A stretch of 64,000 nucleotides of DNA from Argopecten irradians. Lineage: Eukaryota > Mollusca > Bivalvia > Pectinida > Pectinidae. How positions within the stretch are numbered: the stretch's first letter is position 1; each line of letters begins with the position of its first letter. Positions 36,501-48,000 of this stretch are shown piece after piece. A program made the position numbers and the translations under genes. The stretch spans positions 13,518,008 to 13,582,007 of the forward strand of contig NC_091134.1 of assembly GCF_041381155.1 (NCBI RefSeq), in the 5' to 3' direction. The notes below the pieces were generated by a model, which had not been told where the DNA came from, made no database searches, and saw only the letters and a list, made by a program, of their open reading frames with translations.

Positions 36501-38035
36501 GGTTATTAAGTATCATCTTGGCATCACTGCTGTTGCTGAACTGGGGTTCCTATGAATATGTGCAAAACCAATATACCTGTGCGATCAACTGGCACGTATC
36601 CAACGTGTTTTTAATCTCTGTTAGTATAATAGTCTTCATCATTCCACTCTTTGTTCAATCTGTATGCTATCTGAGCATTTTCAAAGCAGCCATCGGCCAC
36701 ACAAAGAGATCCAGTCGAGTTTATCCTTCAATGCCGAGCTCCATACGGGGAATACCAAGTTCAGTACAGGATCCAAATAGTGATTCATCAACTGGCAGTG
36801 ACACCTCACAAAATATTCCAGTGAAATATCAGACCATGGAATGTAAGGCAGTGCGAACTATTTTGTTAATTGCATTCACGTACGCTATATGCTGGGTTCC
36901 CTACATGACAGTGTCAATTCTGAGACTCAGATCAGAGAGCATAACGCCTTATACAGATTCGGCTGCTATAAGTTTTCTCTTCCTAACTGGAGTGATTAAC
37001 CCGGTTATATATGTTTTCATGAATAGAGTTATGCGGTATGAGATAAATAAATTTTTCTGTGGACCAACCCTGAGGGATTCGAGAAAGTCTAGTAGTGCTG
37101 ATGACAACGATGAGTTTTACTCCACCACGACGATGAGTGTTTCAATGCCAAAGACATCATCCTCTTCAAGCAGTTGTCCACCGAGATCAGTTGGTGGAAA
37201 AAGCAATAGAAGGATCGAAATGAAAACAATAAAAGAAGAAGAGGTGGAAGTAGAAAAAGTGTATCAGCCTGCTCAATTCTCCAAACACGATGAAGAATTA
37301 TCGGCTAAACAGGATACGGATCGACTTGATAAGGCAAATACGAAACCAGAATTATATCTCAATCCTAATAACTTATATCTGCAGAGAAAGCGCGTGCGGA
37401 CTAAGCGAGAGCGTCTAATGTCCATCAGTGAAGAATCAGCCTTGCCAAGTCAGGGTCCAAGCGACGCGTCAGAGTGGCAATGTTTAGAGGACCTTGATTT
37501 GACATGGAGTCCAGCCGTTCATAATGAGTCTCTTCTCAAGCACAGCCGTCGTCGATCGAGGACGAGTTCTTTAAGTGCTAGGAGAGACGAGGTATTTTCT
37601 AGAAGGCGTCGGGATAGTGGTTCATTTTTGTACTTTGAGCACAGCAGTGATAACAATCACGGACAGAACCGAAGATCGGCGCGCGGCATGTCAATTGATG
37701 AGGCTTTAATTAGATTCGATAATCATCCTTGGAGGAAACAAAACAGACATCATAGCCTATTTGAAGGCATGAAAAACTCAGCGACGGGGTTGCCAATTCC
37801 AGAAACAGAAAACTGCCAATCTTACATATATTCTGTTTCTGATCGTGTACAAAGACAACCCAACCATAAGTCATGTAATCGGAATCCTGATCATAATTCT
37901 GCCTCAGATCCAGAACTGAACCGGAAATCGACCACGGAATCTAATCCTTTGAACCGGCCATCATCATCGGAGGATGGTGAATTCCGGATTACAAATGTTC
38001 TAGCACTGCCAAACAGAGATCGCTTGTCTATGTAA
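30578..38035 (+). CDS. Class A orphan GPCR, GPR161-like (2 coding exons, 657 aa)
   Basis: Seven-transmembrane plasma-membrane (possibly ciliary) receptor. Exons 30578-30782 and 36267-38035; donor G|GTAAGA, acceptor TTTTCCAG, both phase 1, total 1974 nt. Short N-terminus with glycosylation site N6VT. TM1 about 20-46 with Asn39; TM2 NLSCSEL places Glu67 where Asp2.50 is usual; Cys95 and Cys173 form the expected TM3-loop disulfide; the DRY motif is DRN (119-121); TM6 CWVP (Trp278, Pro280); TM7 NPVIY 313-317; palmitoylatable Cys333. YRKSNLLSISNSFVLNLS, LSVLVLPFTLTS and WGSYEYV...C..NWH resemble GPR161. The 324-residue tail is Ser- and Arg-rich with PKA-type sites RRRS (496-499), RRRRDS (514-519) and RRS (537-539). 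GPR161 raises cAMP and represses Hedgehog output in vertebrate cilia; that role is not shown here. A diverged invertebrate paralogue is equally possible. Confidence 0.88.
32325..32350. repeat. Poly-T tract in the GPCR intron
   Basis: About 26 consecutive T followed by CTCTCTC. Confidence 0.9.
33435..33804. mobile_element. Miniature inverted-repeat element, family C, copy 2 (370 bp)
   Basis: Ends AGATGCTCCACCGGTG and CGGCGGTTGAGCATCT are inverted repeats, with TTAA exactly on both sides (33431-33434, 33805-33808). It is the reverse of the copy at 10692-11044. It lies in the GPCR intron. Confidence 0.85.
34333..34423. repeat. Palindromic hairpin element
   Basis: GGGATATTATACCC, GTCACAAAATG and GTAAAACCC are mirrored by GGGTTTTACATTTTGTG and TAGAATATCCC around a 12-nt centre. 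Arms are about 40 bp. Similar palindromes are, from memory, common in marine invertebrate genomes. Confidence 0.75.
34645..34719 (+). other. Possible short exon of unknown origin
   Basis: ATG followed by 25 sense codons (MGINTDSGDIGVMPEEGDQL, then VVDPK), ending exactly at a good splice donor AAG|GTATGAG. Composition is more GC-rich and acidic-residue-biased than the surrounding intron. Its phase 0 end does not fit the phase 1 GPCR acceptor at 36267, so it is not an alternative GPCR first exon. It could be an exon fragment carried by a repeat, or chance. Confidence 0.25.
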
Positions 38036-41000
38036 AGACACCATTGATATCAAATATACAGTAAGATACAAAGTGCCTGAATGTTTTTATTTTGTGATAA
38101 TTTTGAAGCTGTGCAAAATTCTTTTTCCATGACAGTATTTAAATGTTTTTGAATAGTTTTAATAGTATAAAAAAATATTTTAAGATGCTAAAATTAATTT
38201 AAAATAGTAAAGTGTCGTTAATTATATATATTTAATGACATGCATGTAATTGCAATACTGACCTTATTATTGTTATTTTCTATTTATGTTTTTACATATT
38301 TAAGTGTTTCCGGCTAGTATTTATGTCACAAGTTCATGTGTGATAAAGAAAAAAACACAACAAACAAACAACACAATGTTGAATTACACAGCTAACATAC
38401 TAATATGAGATGCACATGTTTCTTTTTGCTATTGTGTTAAATGTATGATATCAAAAGAGGCAGATTGGTTGTTTGACTTGTACATGTATAATAAGCTATG
38501 TGGCGTAATTTCGTTCATCAAGGTAGTACCGTTTTAAGTGTTACTGATTGTCTAGAAATACGCTATTATATTCATAATGGTATATGATTTTTGGTATATA
38601 ATTTAGTGGTGGTATTTATGTGATGGTTATCAAACTTTTTATTTGCTTTTGGTGTCAAACGTGACGTAAAAATAACACACACATAGCCTTATTTTTTATA
38701 TGTGCCATATATACATTGTATGACTGGATGAAAAATACGACATGCTATTTTTCAATAATCTAATAATTATTTTTACTTGATTTCTGACTTTCTGATTGGC
38801 CGATTAATTTTTTTTTTGCATTCCACGATGAAAAATAATCCGGGAATGGCGCGGAAATCCGACGTTATCGTGACGTCACAATAGAAACATTTACGTTGCG
38901 TATTGATTGAATGGAATCGTACGTGTAAACGTAATTCATTTGATGAAGTAGCATGGAAAATTAATTATAAGGATTGAAGTCACTATTCTTTTAATTTCAT
39001 CGGGTTATGAAATAAGTTTTGTTTGCAAACTTTTGTATGAATCCGCGTTTGCAAATAAAATGTCATCGATGAAATAAAACAAATAATGACTTCAATGCTT
39101 AATTGAAAACCAAATGCTTTCACGCATTAAGGCATGAAAATTCTTCGAAGGCATGGACAAATAAGTATGATGCATTACAAGCATTTACAACAAGGTAGAA
39201 TTTATGCATTCTAATAGTCATGCTTTATGTATGTTTAGATGAAACATATTTAAAGAACTCACTTTATATAATTACTATTGTCACTGTTAAAATTTTAACT
39301 GAAACTGAAGACAACAATCGACTTCTTTGTTGACCATGTGTACGATTGGCTTCTTTGTTGACCTTGTACTCATTTCGCTACACTATATAGGTGTTAATAT
39401 CACGATTTAAATCAATACTGTCTAAATTCGTTTTGAGCCTTTATTGGACTCTCTTAAATTGAAAGCTTTGTATTGTAAGTGTTATAATCCTCAAAATGTT
39501 GATAATTATAACCTTTGGTGACGAATAACCTATTCTTCCTTTATTCATGAGTCTGAAAATTACGGCACATATAGAATTGCTATTTCAATATTATATCGAT
39601 GGTCAATTATGTACAGTCGATAGTAGATAACCTGATAAGGTGCAATTTACATTATTTAAGATTTATTTTTTCCGTCATTGAAAATTCCATTATTTACAAA
39701 CTTCAAATATTTTTTCATATTAAATATTTGCTTTGGCAATATTTTGTGGATTCGTGTTTTGTCTCTTTGGAATGCTACATTATTGAACCAAACTTCTAAT
39801 GAAACACAAGGAACGGTTATTTCCGATAAATTGACATTAACGAGGAGAAAATAATTTTGAAATATGTTTGGCTGTTGATTTTTTTTTTCAATAGACATAT
39901 TTTGTTAGAATTGTATTCGGAAACATAAATAGGCCTAAGGTTTTTCTCAACCATGAAACCTGCCACGTCCTTACATGACCACGGCTATTAACAGGAAGTA
40001 AAATTAATCAAACCAAATCACCAAATGAATAATTAAATATATAAATAATTAAATAATAAAAAAACAACAAGGAACAGATATTAAGAAAGTAGTCGTCATA
40101 TATTTTTATACCACAAAAATGCAAACTGTGAGAGTTTCACAGGATGAATGTTTGACTTACTAGATTTAGATAAATGACGCGCTATGTACAAAGTGGACAC
40201 ATGAATTCATTGTTCTTATATATGAAATATCAATCTATAGGTTTCCTGCTAAGAAACGATTTGCCGTGTTTGTTTTATATCAATTCTGGCGTGCGAAAGA
40301 AATATTTATTGAGTTCTGAGATAAGCTCAGCCAATGGTTTCCGATGTAACATAACAACAGCTCACATATCTCGGCTACTTCCGGTTTTACAGTCTGTTAC
40401 GGAATGAGCTTGTTGACATTGCAATTCTATGTTCTTAATATTCCTCGTCTCCATATGTAATATAGTTCAATACTCTCGATCAACATTTTATTGCTAGTGG
40501 TCTGAATATTTCCAAAATGTCATATATATATAAAATGAATAACGAAATTTGTTTTTGACGAAGACTAAATTTAAGATAATGAATATGAAGGGATAATCTT
40601 TGTTTTTCTTAATTCTTTGTTCATTTCAACGTCTCCTTTGACGCTGTCCTTTAGTTAAGGTACTTAGCGCTCAGCATGTTTGTTACCAGTTTTTCTATAT
40701 AAATATGAGTGGGATGGATGTCCTTTTAAAAGTTCCGTGCCATGAACAGTGTATTGCATTGGGATCGCACTATAAAATATTACTTCTCCATCTTTGATAA
40801 TAAATATAATGCATATCACACATACGTCGACCACACGTACTTCTTACATCATTAAAAAAGTCAAAAGTGAATGAATCATTTCGATTGTGAATAAAACATT
40901 AATGCTAGGCAAACGTTATCTTTGTCTATTCAGCATTCATCATGAACAATGGTACTCAATGTTTTGTTATTTCAAATATCTGAATAACCCTGGATTTGAA

Positions 41001-42003
41001 ATTTGACGTATTTCCTGCTCAAGATTCTCTTCAATCCTGAATCATACGCCTTAATCTATTATATATAAAACATCTGTGACTATGATTACATTGATGTACA
41101 AGTATATTTGTATATAAACCCTATAGCTGATTATTATCATTATTATTTTTTTTTTTTTCCATTTTTTATTACTGATATTTTTTTTTTTTTTTTGTGATTC
41201 ACAATGTTCGCGAAATTTGAATTTCGAAAATAGATAGAATGAAGGAAATAAAAGAACACAGACGGTTATATGATAGTCCGGGAACATACGTATCCGAACA
41301 ATTTTTAACGGAAGCTCTCCGTAATAGCGAGGTTCTATTGTTTATAATCAACGCGTTACTATGTATTTCGCGCATTTTTCCACAATTCTGGAAAATTGCG
41401 AGAATTTCAAGTCTAGCAATAGTTATCATCTATAGAATATAGAATGTAGAATAGAATATAGAATAGAATATATAATAAAATATAGAAGATAATAGAATAG
41501 ATAATATAATATAGCATAAAGAGAAATTTCTTAGTTCCTCTTAAGATACATTCGGGAAAATCATACCCGTTCATTGTTGTGTATGTTATTGTACACCGGA
41601 AGTGGAAAATAAAGTATCGGTGCATCAGCAAAAGAAACATTACACTCGCGTTTATATTTCAAAAACTCTATTCAATCTTGACACAAGTGAGTCCTTTCTA
41701 ATCTTTGATTATCGTCTATTGTTCGTGTATTAACAAGTTCGCTAAATTTAACATTAAAACCTATTCTTATCGTTTTTACAAGTAATTTTCAAAACACGAA
41801 ACATACTAAAAGGTATCACGCTTATGGTTACATCATCAATGAAAAGAAAATACATACATTTGTAAGTTGGAGATTAATTTAATTTTTTATGAAAACAATA
41901 TGACATGATTACCAAGAACCAGTTACTCGACGGTCCGCCGTTAAATGTATAATAAATAGTGTCTGAAATATCTAATGCATGTACTGCATCAGGCATGGTA
42001 CAT
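38036..42003. other. 3' flanks of two convergent genes; no gene seen
   Basis: Contains the 3' UTR of the GPCR (starting 38036) and of the minus-strand WFDC1-like gene (ending at or below 42003). Otherwise AT-rich with a 25-bp approximate duplication at 39316-39366 (CTTCTTTGTTGACC), a SINE fragment at 39953 and an AT-rich simple repeat at 41440-41520 (ATAGAATATAGA). Confidence 0.6.
39953..40016 (+). mobile_element. 3' fragment of the tRNA-derived bivalve SINE
   Basis: GCCACGTCCTTACATGACC, GGCTATTAACAGGA and a tail of ATCAAACCAAATC match the end of the SINE at 48711-48925. The head is missing. Confidence 0.65.
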
Positions 42004-45000
42004 TCAAGTAGATTTGGATCCTGAAACAAACAAAAATATGATATCGATATAAGGTATCTATTGTAATATTCATATTATACTTTCTGATATTTACATCTCA
42101 TCACAAAAGGTAAATAGTCACATATATACAGAAATCGTCAAATTAAGATCTGACGTACAAAATCTAGGATGCTAAAGCATATGACGTCTAAATTAGGTTG
42201 ATTTTAGTTAATGTAATAATTGTACATGTACATACATGTATTTTGTTATAACTCTTTGTAGGAGCTTTAGTAGATTGAAGAGGTTTGTTTAATAGAAAAA
42301 ATAAAAACTATCGTATTATACCTTCAGGTTTCTGAAAACAGGTTAAAAATCCTCGTTTGCATACACTGAAAAAGTAAGAAGAAAATCAAGTAAAAAATAA
42401 AGTATGTACAAAGAAACGAAATAGTCATTAAAATAATTTGAGTAATAATATATCAAAAGATATACACCGAAAGGAAACCATTAATTAATTATTCGCGGTA
42501 GAATACTAAATACAAACCATGTCTTTCCCTTAAACACCATGCTTGCCCCGTCCAGCAGTACATATTTGTCCATCCAACACGAGTTATCTTTCATATGCCT
42601 GGAAACGTAGCCCACACCAAGTCTGGCGACTGCAATCAGTAATAGTATATAATATGAGAATGTGAACAAAAATAAGAAAAAAGAAAAATCAATTTAGAAT
42701 ATTGTTGTTTAGTTTACAAAACGTTCTTTTAAACTGCCAAACTCGTTATGCGACTCTATGGGAAGTGTATATATAATTTGTATTACGGAACAGCTTAGTT
42801 GATTATTTGTTCTGACCTATATATCACTTATCTATAACGATCCTATTTGACAGTGCAGCTGTTGATCATTTTTTATTTTTATTTTGTAAATGGGTTCTTA
42901 GAAAAAACACATGAGCACGCGTAAATATTTTCAAAACGCTTTTCTCCGTTGCGGAAACTTCCGAAGTGTTTGTTCACATATACACGGTTTTGAAGTTCAA
43001 AATGATACCAAAATGTAAATGTAAAATTCCATTTAGAGGTCCTTCTGAAGATTTGCTGTTCATAATTTTTTTCATGTTTTGAACTCTATAGTATATGGGG
43101 ATTTGGAATGCTTAATCTATACTACTAGTATTCGGAAGTCTCTACCACAATAAGTTTGCGGTTTCTATCATCAAACGGACTGCTACAATATCTACAATGC
43201 CGAAGCGCCAAATAAGTTTTATACATAGATACGTATGTTATTCATAAACTATGCATTGTCAGGATCTATGAAGAACTCTTGCAATTGGATTTTTTTTATT
43301 TTTCATGTATCAAACACAGAGTTTGCTGGTAAGACTCAACGCCAACAAACGATGTTAATACAAAGTACTATAAATAAAGATGCATTGTCTGCCCACCGTA
43401 AACTTTCATGTACACATTGTCAATTAAATTGTACATTCTTCAACTCTGAGAAATACACCATGGTAATGACGATAGCATTTTATTACATTTTTTTTTGCAG
43501 TGAAATATGAGGTTTCATGGTGAAAATATAAATGGTATTTTTCATCCTCGCGAAATATTGGCTAATCAGAACACAACATTTACAGTGAAAATATTGTTTT
43601 GGCGGGTAAACTTTTTTTAATGTCAAACTAATAATACAGTATTAATTTACATCTATGAAAGTTGCTTTTCATGTGTGGAACTAAAATAGTAAGCCAGTAT
43701 CGCGGCAGATTGAAATGCCTGTACTAGTACCAGTAAGCATAGTCTAGACCTTAGGCAGAGACGTAAAAAAGTAAATAAAATACTTGTATTGTAATTATGT
43801 AAAACATTTATATTTCATCTTGTTAGGTGGACACTAAGGTTTTATGGTAAAGTTTTATTTGAATGGCCTTTCAAAAAAAGAAGATCAGATACAAACGTGG
43901 TAGTGGTGTACCAAACATATTATCTCTCAGTTGAGAGGGCACTATTGAAAGGAATCAAGTGCCAGCTCGGGACTATATATGCCATACATCATGAGGCAAT
44001 ACTATGCGACAATAGCGCCTCCTGAACTAGAGCATAATACATTATACAAATTTGACCCTTGAATAATGCTACAGGGTGTTTCAGAAAACATGTCCCGACT
44101 TTGAACTGTCCTACAGGTACATGTTACTTTTTCATGAAATGTCATTATTGCACGAATGAAGATATTATGGAAAGCAATCGATGCCACCATTTGTTGAAAT
44201 ACAAGAATTTACAGCTAGCGTTTCATAATGAATCATCTGTTCACGACGTCATTAATGACATCACTAAAAAGCAATAAAGTTGGGACATGTTTTCTGAAAC
44301 ACCCTGTAGCATTATTCAAGGGTCAAATTTGTATAATGTATTTATGCTCTAGTTCAGGAGGCGCTATTGTCGCATAGTATTGCCTCATGATGGATGGCAT
44401 ATATAAAATGTAATCACCAACGTAGGTTGATATGTTACATACATTGTATAGGTTAATAAGTCTTACACGAGACTTTGGAGAATAAATTTAATAAATCTTG
44501 ACTTGTCAACATAAGGCTTGACCAACCAAACTTTTACACAGGGGTTGAGATAATTCTGTCCTCTTCATAGACACATACTTGACTATTTTTCTCTCCCAGT
44601 TAAAAATGATGCAATTTCTGTTACTTTCAAGCATGGCCATAATAAAAAAAAATGTCGTTATGCGTCAATATTGATCACGCCGTCAACAATGTATGCAAAC
44701 ATAAATTCGGGCCTTTATCTTAAATTCTTATTTTGCTGTTAATTTTTAGTTATAAACAGTGTCTCCAAAACATGAACAATTATTTGACTTAAAGGAAACA
44801 ATGAAAATAAAACATACACTTATCATCGGATTCTGGAATGCAGTGACCCCTGTTAGGGAGGTCAATTTCTGGGTCACCGGGGTCTTCGACGTGACACACG
44901 TAACCATGGGGACAAAGCAACGGATCCTCTTCATCACTGTACGGGGTGGTACTACAGGGTTCCACTACAACACAAAAGAAGGTTTAAGTTTAAACATTAT

Positions 45001-48000
45001 TTACCGTTAAAACACATAACAATAGGATAGATGTGGTACTATAAGGTTCCACTTAAACACATAAAAAGGTACTAGTTTAAATATGCTTTATTGTTGAAAC
45101 AAATGACAATAGCATCGGACAAAAAAACTCCGTTAATATACCTTGAGACAAATAATACCATTATGTTTACTTTTAACTAGATTTAATTATGCACGTGTCT
45201 GAAATATTTTATAATATATATCATGATCAAAAATCAGCATATATCTACCACTCACTAAATTTGTCAAATTTACATCAAGGTTTCTTAAGTAAAACGAGAG
45301 TAATTTGCCATTCACATTGAAAGACTATTTTTTTATATTATCACAGTCTATGTAAGAAAGAGTTTGATAAAAAAAAATCCACAGAGAACTTAAAATTTAA
45401 ACTAACTAAATACCTTCCTTAATAGTGTAAATACAACATCATGCATAGAAATGAAGACGTGGTTTCCGGTTGTCATGTATTATTCCCTTCACCGTGTGAT
45501 TTGATTAGGTAATATATTGCAGGAATTTCATTCTTGTACAATCTTACATATTATCTTTATGTTAATACAAAATAACATTGACCGTTATAACAACAGATGT
45601 TGAGGTATATATCATACTTACATTCTTGTGCTAGATCAGGACCATTTAGTAACCATGAAATTCCTGAAATTATACACAATAATCCATTGCTCATTCCCTG
45701 ACCAAAGTTTCATTTATTTCAGCGTACCATATATGTTTCTATATATGATGAAGAATTGCTGGTCCATTACTAGTGCTATCAATTCATGCCATTGTGAATT
45801 CTGCAATACTATTTAAATACATAAATGATGAAAAAAATCAGTGATTTTTGAAATCATGAAAACATTTGTATCATATTGCTTAAGTAAAATATTGTATTGA
45901 TTACGCTGTTCTTGTCACACACAATAGTCATTTTTGTCTTTGTAGTATGGAGTATTCGCGATCGGTAAGTATCACACACACACGTGTGCCCTTTATTCAC
46001 CTAATGATCCAATAATGACGATTAGAAGATGGGAAGAAAACATTTGTACATACAGTACATATGTCATTTATCACAATGAAAAAAGTCTCATTAAAATCAT
46101 AAACAATGAAACCGTTATTTTAACTCTCTGTCACATAAGCGATGGTTTAATAAGGCGTTAATCTTTTCCATTCTTTACAAGATTATTTTCCAATATGATA
46201 TGACCGCGTTGGATGTGCTGCCCGGTGTCTCAGACAGTACGTTTCTATGTGATAGCGCTATAGAATGTGGAAGAGTATCACTATCTTAAAGAGACACAAC
46301 ACGAGTATACCACAATCTCCCAAAACATAGCTACATACACACGCAAAGCACTGAATTTAGATGAGGCCGTCCTAAAATTAACCTGGATAAATCCAAGCCA
46401 ATCAACCAACCAATTTACCTTCGGTATTTGACATTTCGTTTGTTTCGCTTGTAATCACACAAGTAAATTAAAATTGCGAAGACCCGTTGCGCCGATGTTA
46501 CATAACATAGCTCTTCAGTCTCAAGTCTAATTACTTAACCAGACAAGAAATGTTTTATCATAACGATATATACAGACGTTCAAACAACGACTGCTGCAAA
46601 CAAATTAATCGCATGACTGAATATTACTTTTCTGATACGTTGCGGAAGGGATCCCTTGGGACAGATGTTTATGAAACAATTTGCGCATTTTTGTATCTGT
46701 ATCTCCTGTTGATTTCACCATATTATAATGTAACTTTAAGACAACCAGTACATATATTATCGATGGAAAATGGATTGATCCATATAAACACTTTACGTAT
46801 AGTACGTACACTGTACATAGTTGTAATGGTTTCTATAAATGAATTACAAAGAATAAAGCTAAATATTGTTTTTCATTATGAAAACCGTGTATAAGTGACT
46901 TGTTAAGTAAATTTAGGGTTACTTTTTTATTATTTTTCAGCGTATATTATTTTTCATTATAAAAACTGTGTATAAGTGACTTGTTCAGTAATTTTAGCGT
47001 TATTTTTTGAGCATTTCTCAGTGTATGAGAAATTATTGAATTTGCTAATTTGTTCTTTCTATTGTGTATCTTATCCATCACGAGAAAGCAAAATTTTACA
47101 TGAATATATATCATAAAAGTAGCTATATAGGTATAGTACATGTACATTAGGTCAAAGTTATGAATGAATGCGTATACTGTAACAAAGTCAAAGAAACATT
47201 CCCGTATGAAACGTTTTGTTGATTGCGCCCAGAACATGTAAAATGTATGCTACAATGAACATAATTATTCTATCATCCACCTGCTTTATGTGTGATCTTA
47301 GCATTGATGCTTTTTTTACAATGGATAGCAAAGTAACTCACCTGAACTCAACCTCCTACGGGGTTCTTTCACCCAGTCAATCACTGAAAAAATAAAGGAA
47401 AGGAATCACTTTCATGTATCCATAGACATCAAACCAAAAGAGCAAAATAAAACATGTGAATATGAACAGAAAGAAATCCGGCGGAAGAGGTCAATACGTC
47501 AAAGGACACACAAGAAATGAAGAAGACAAACAAATCTCGCTAGATGGAAAGCAAAAGTAAGACGATATCAATTAGGCGAGATGATATAGGATTCAGTACA
47601 TTTTTCACAACCGAACGTTTACGCAAGGCAAAATGGACCTCGTTAACTGTTTATAAAGGGCTCCCAAAACATATTTAATATAGATACACAGCAAGCAATA
47701 AAATTACGTCCAGTGTATTCAAATAATACGTGATACAAACCGTTCAGTCTTTCATCATATTTATCAAATTATCAAATAATAGGTTTCAAATTAGAATAAA
47801 TAATAATTTCTGATCAAATGTAGTTTAAATATCACTATCAGAGTTCGAAATAATAAAGCGGGAACAACTTGTCTGATTTTTAGAGGATTGTTTGTCGTGA
47901 CCATATGTTTTAATATATACCGTGCGTTCCATTTGCAGATACATCTTGTACGAACGCGCTAAACCAGCCGAACCGATCCGGTACAAGTGGTTCGTTTTCA

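Noticed and set aside
41890-42020. Alternative reading of the last WFDC1-like exon in phase 0 (DPNLLECTMPDAV...)
   Set aside because: The preceding exon ends in phase 1, which leads to GSKST and a stop. The longer frame would need an unseen exon.
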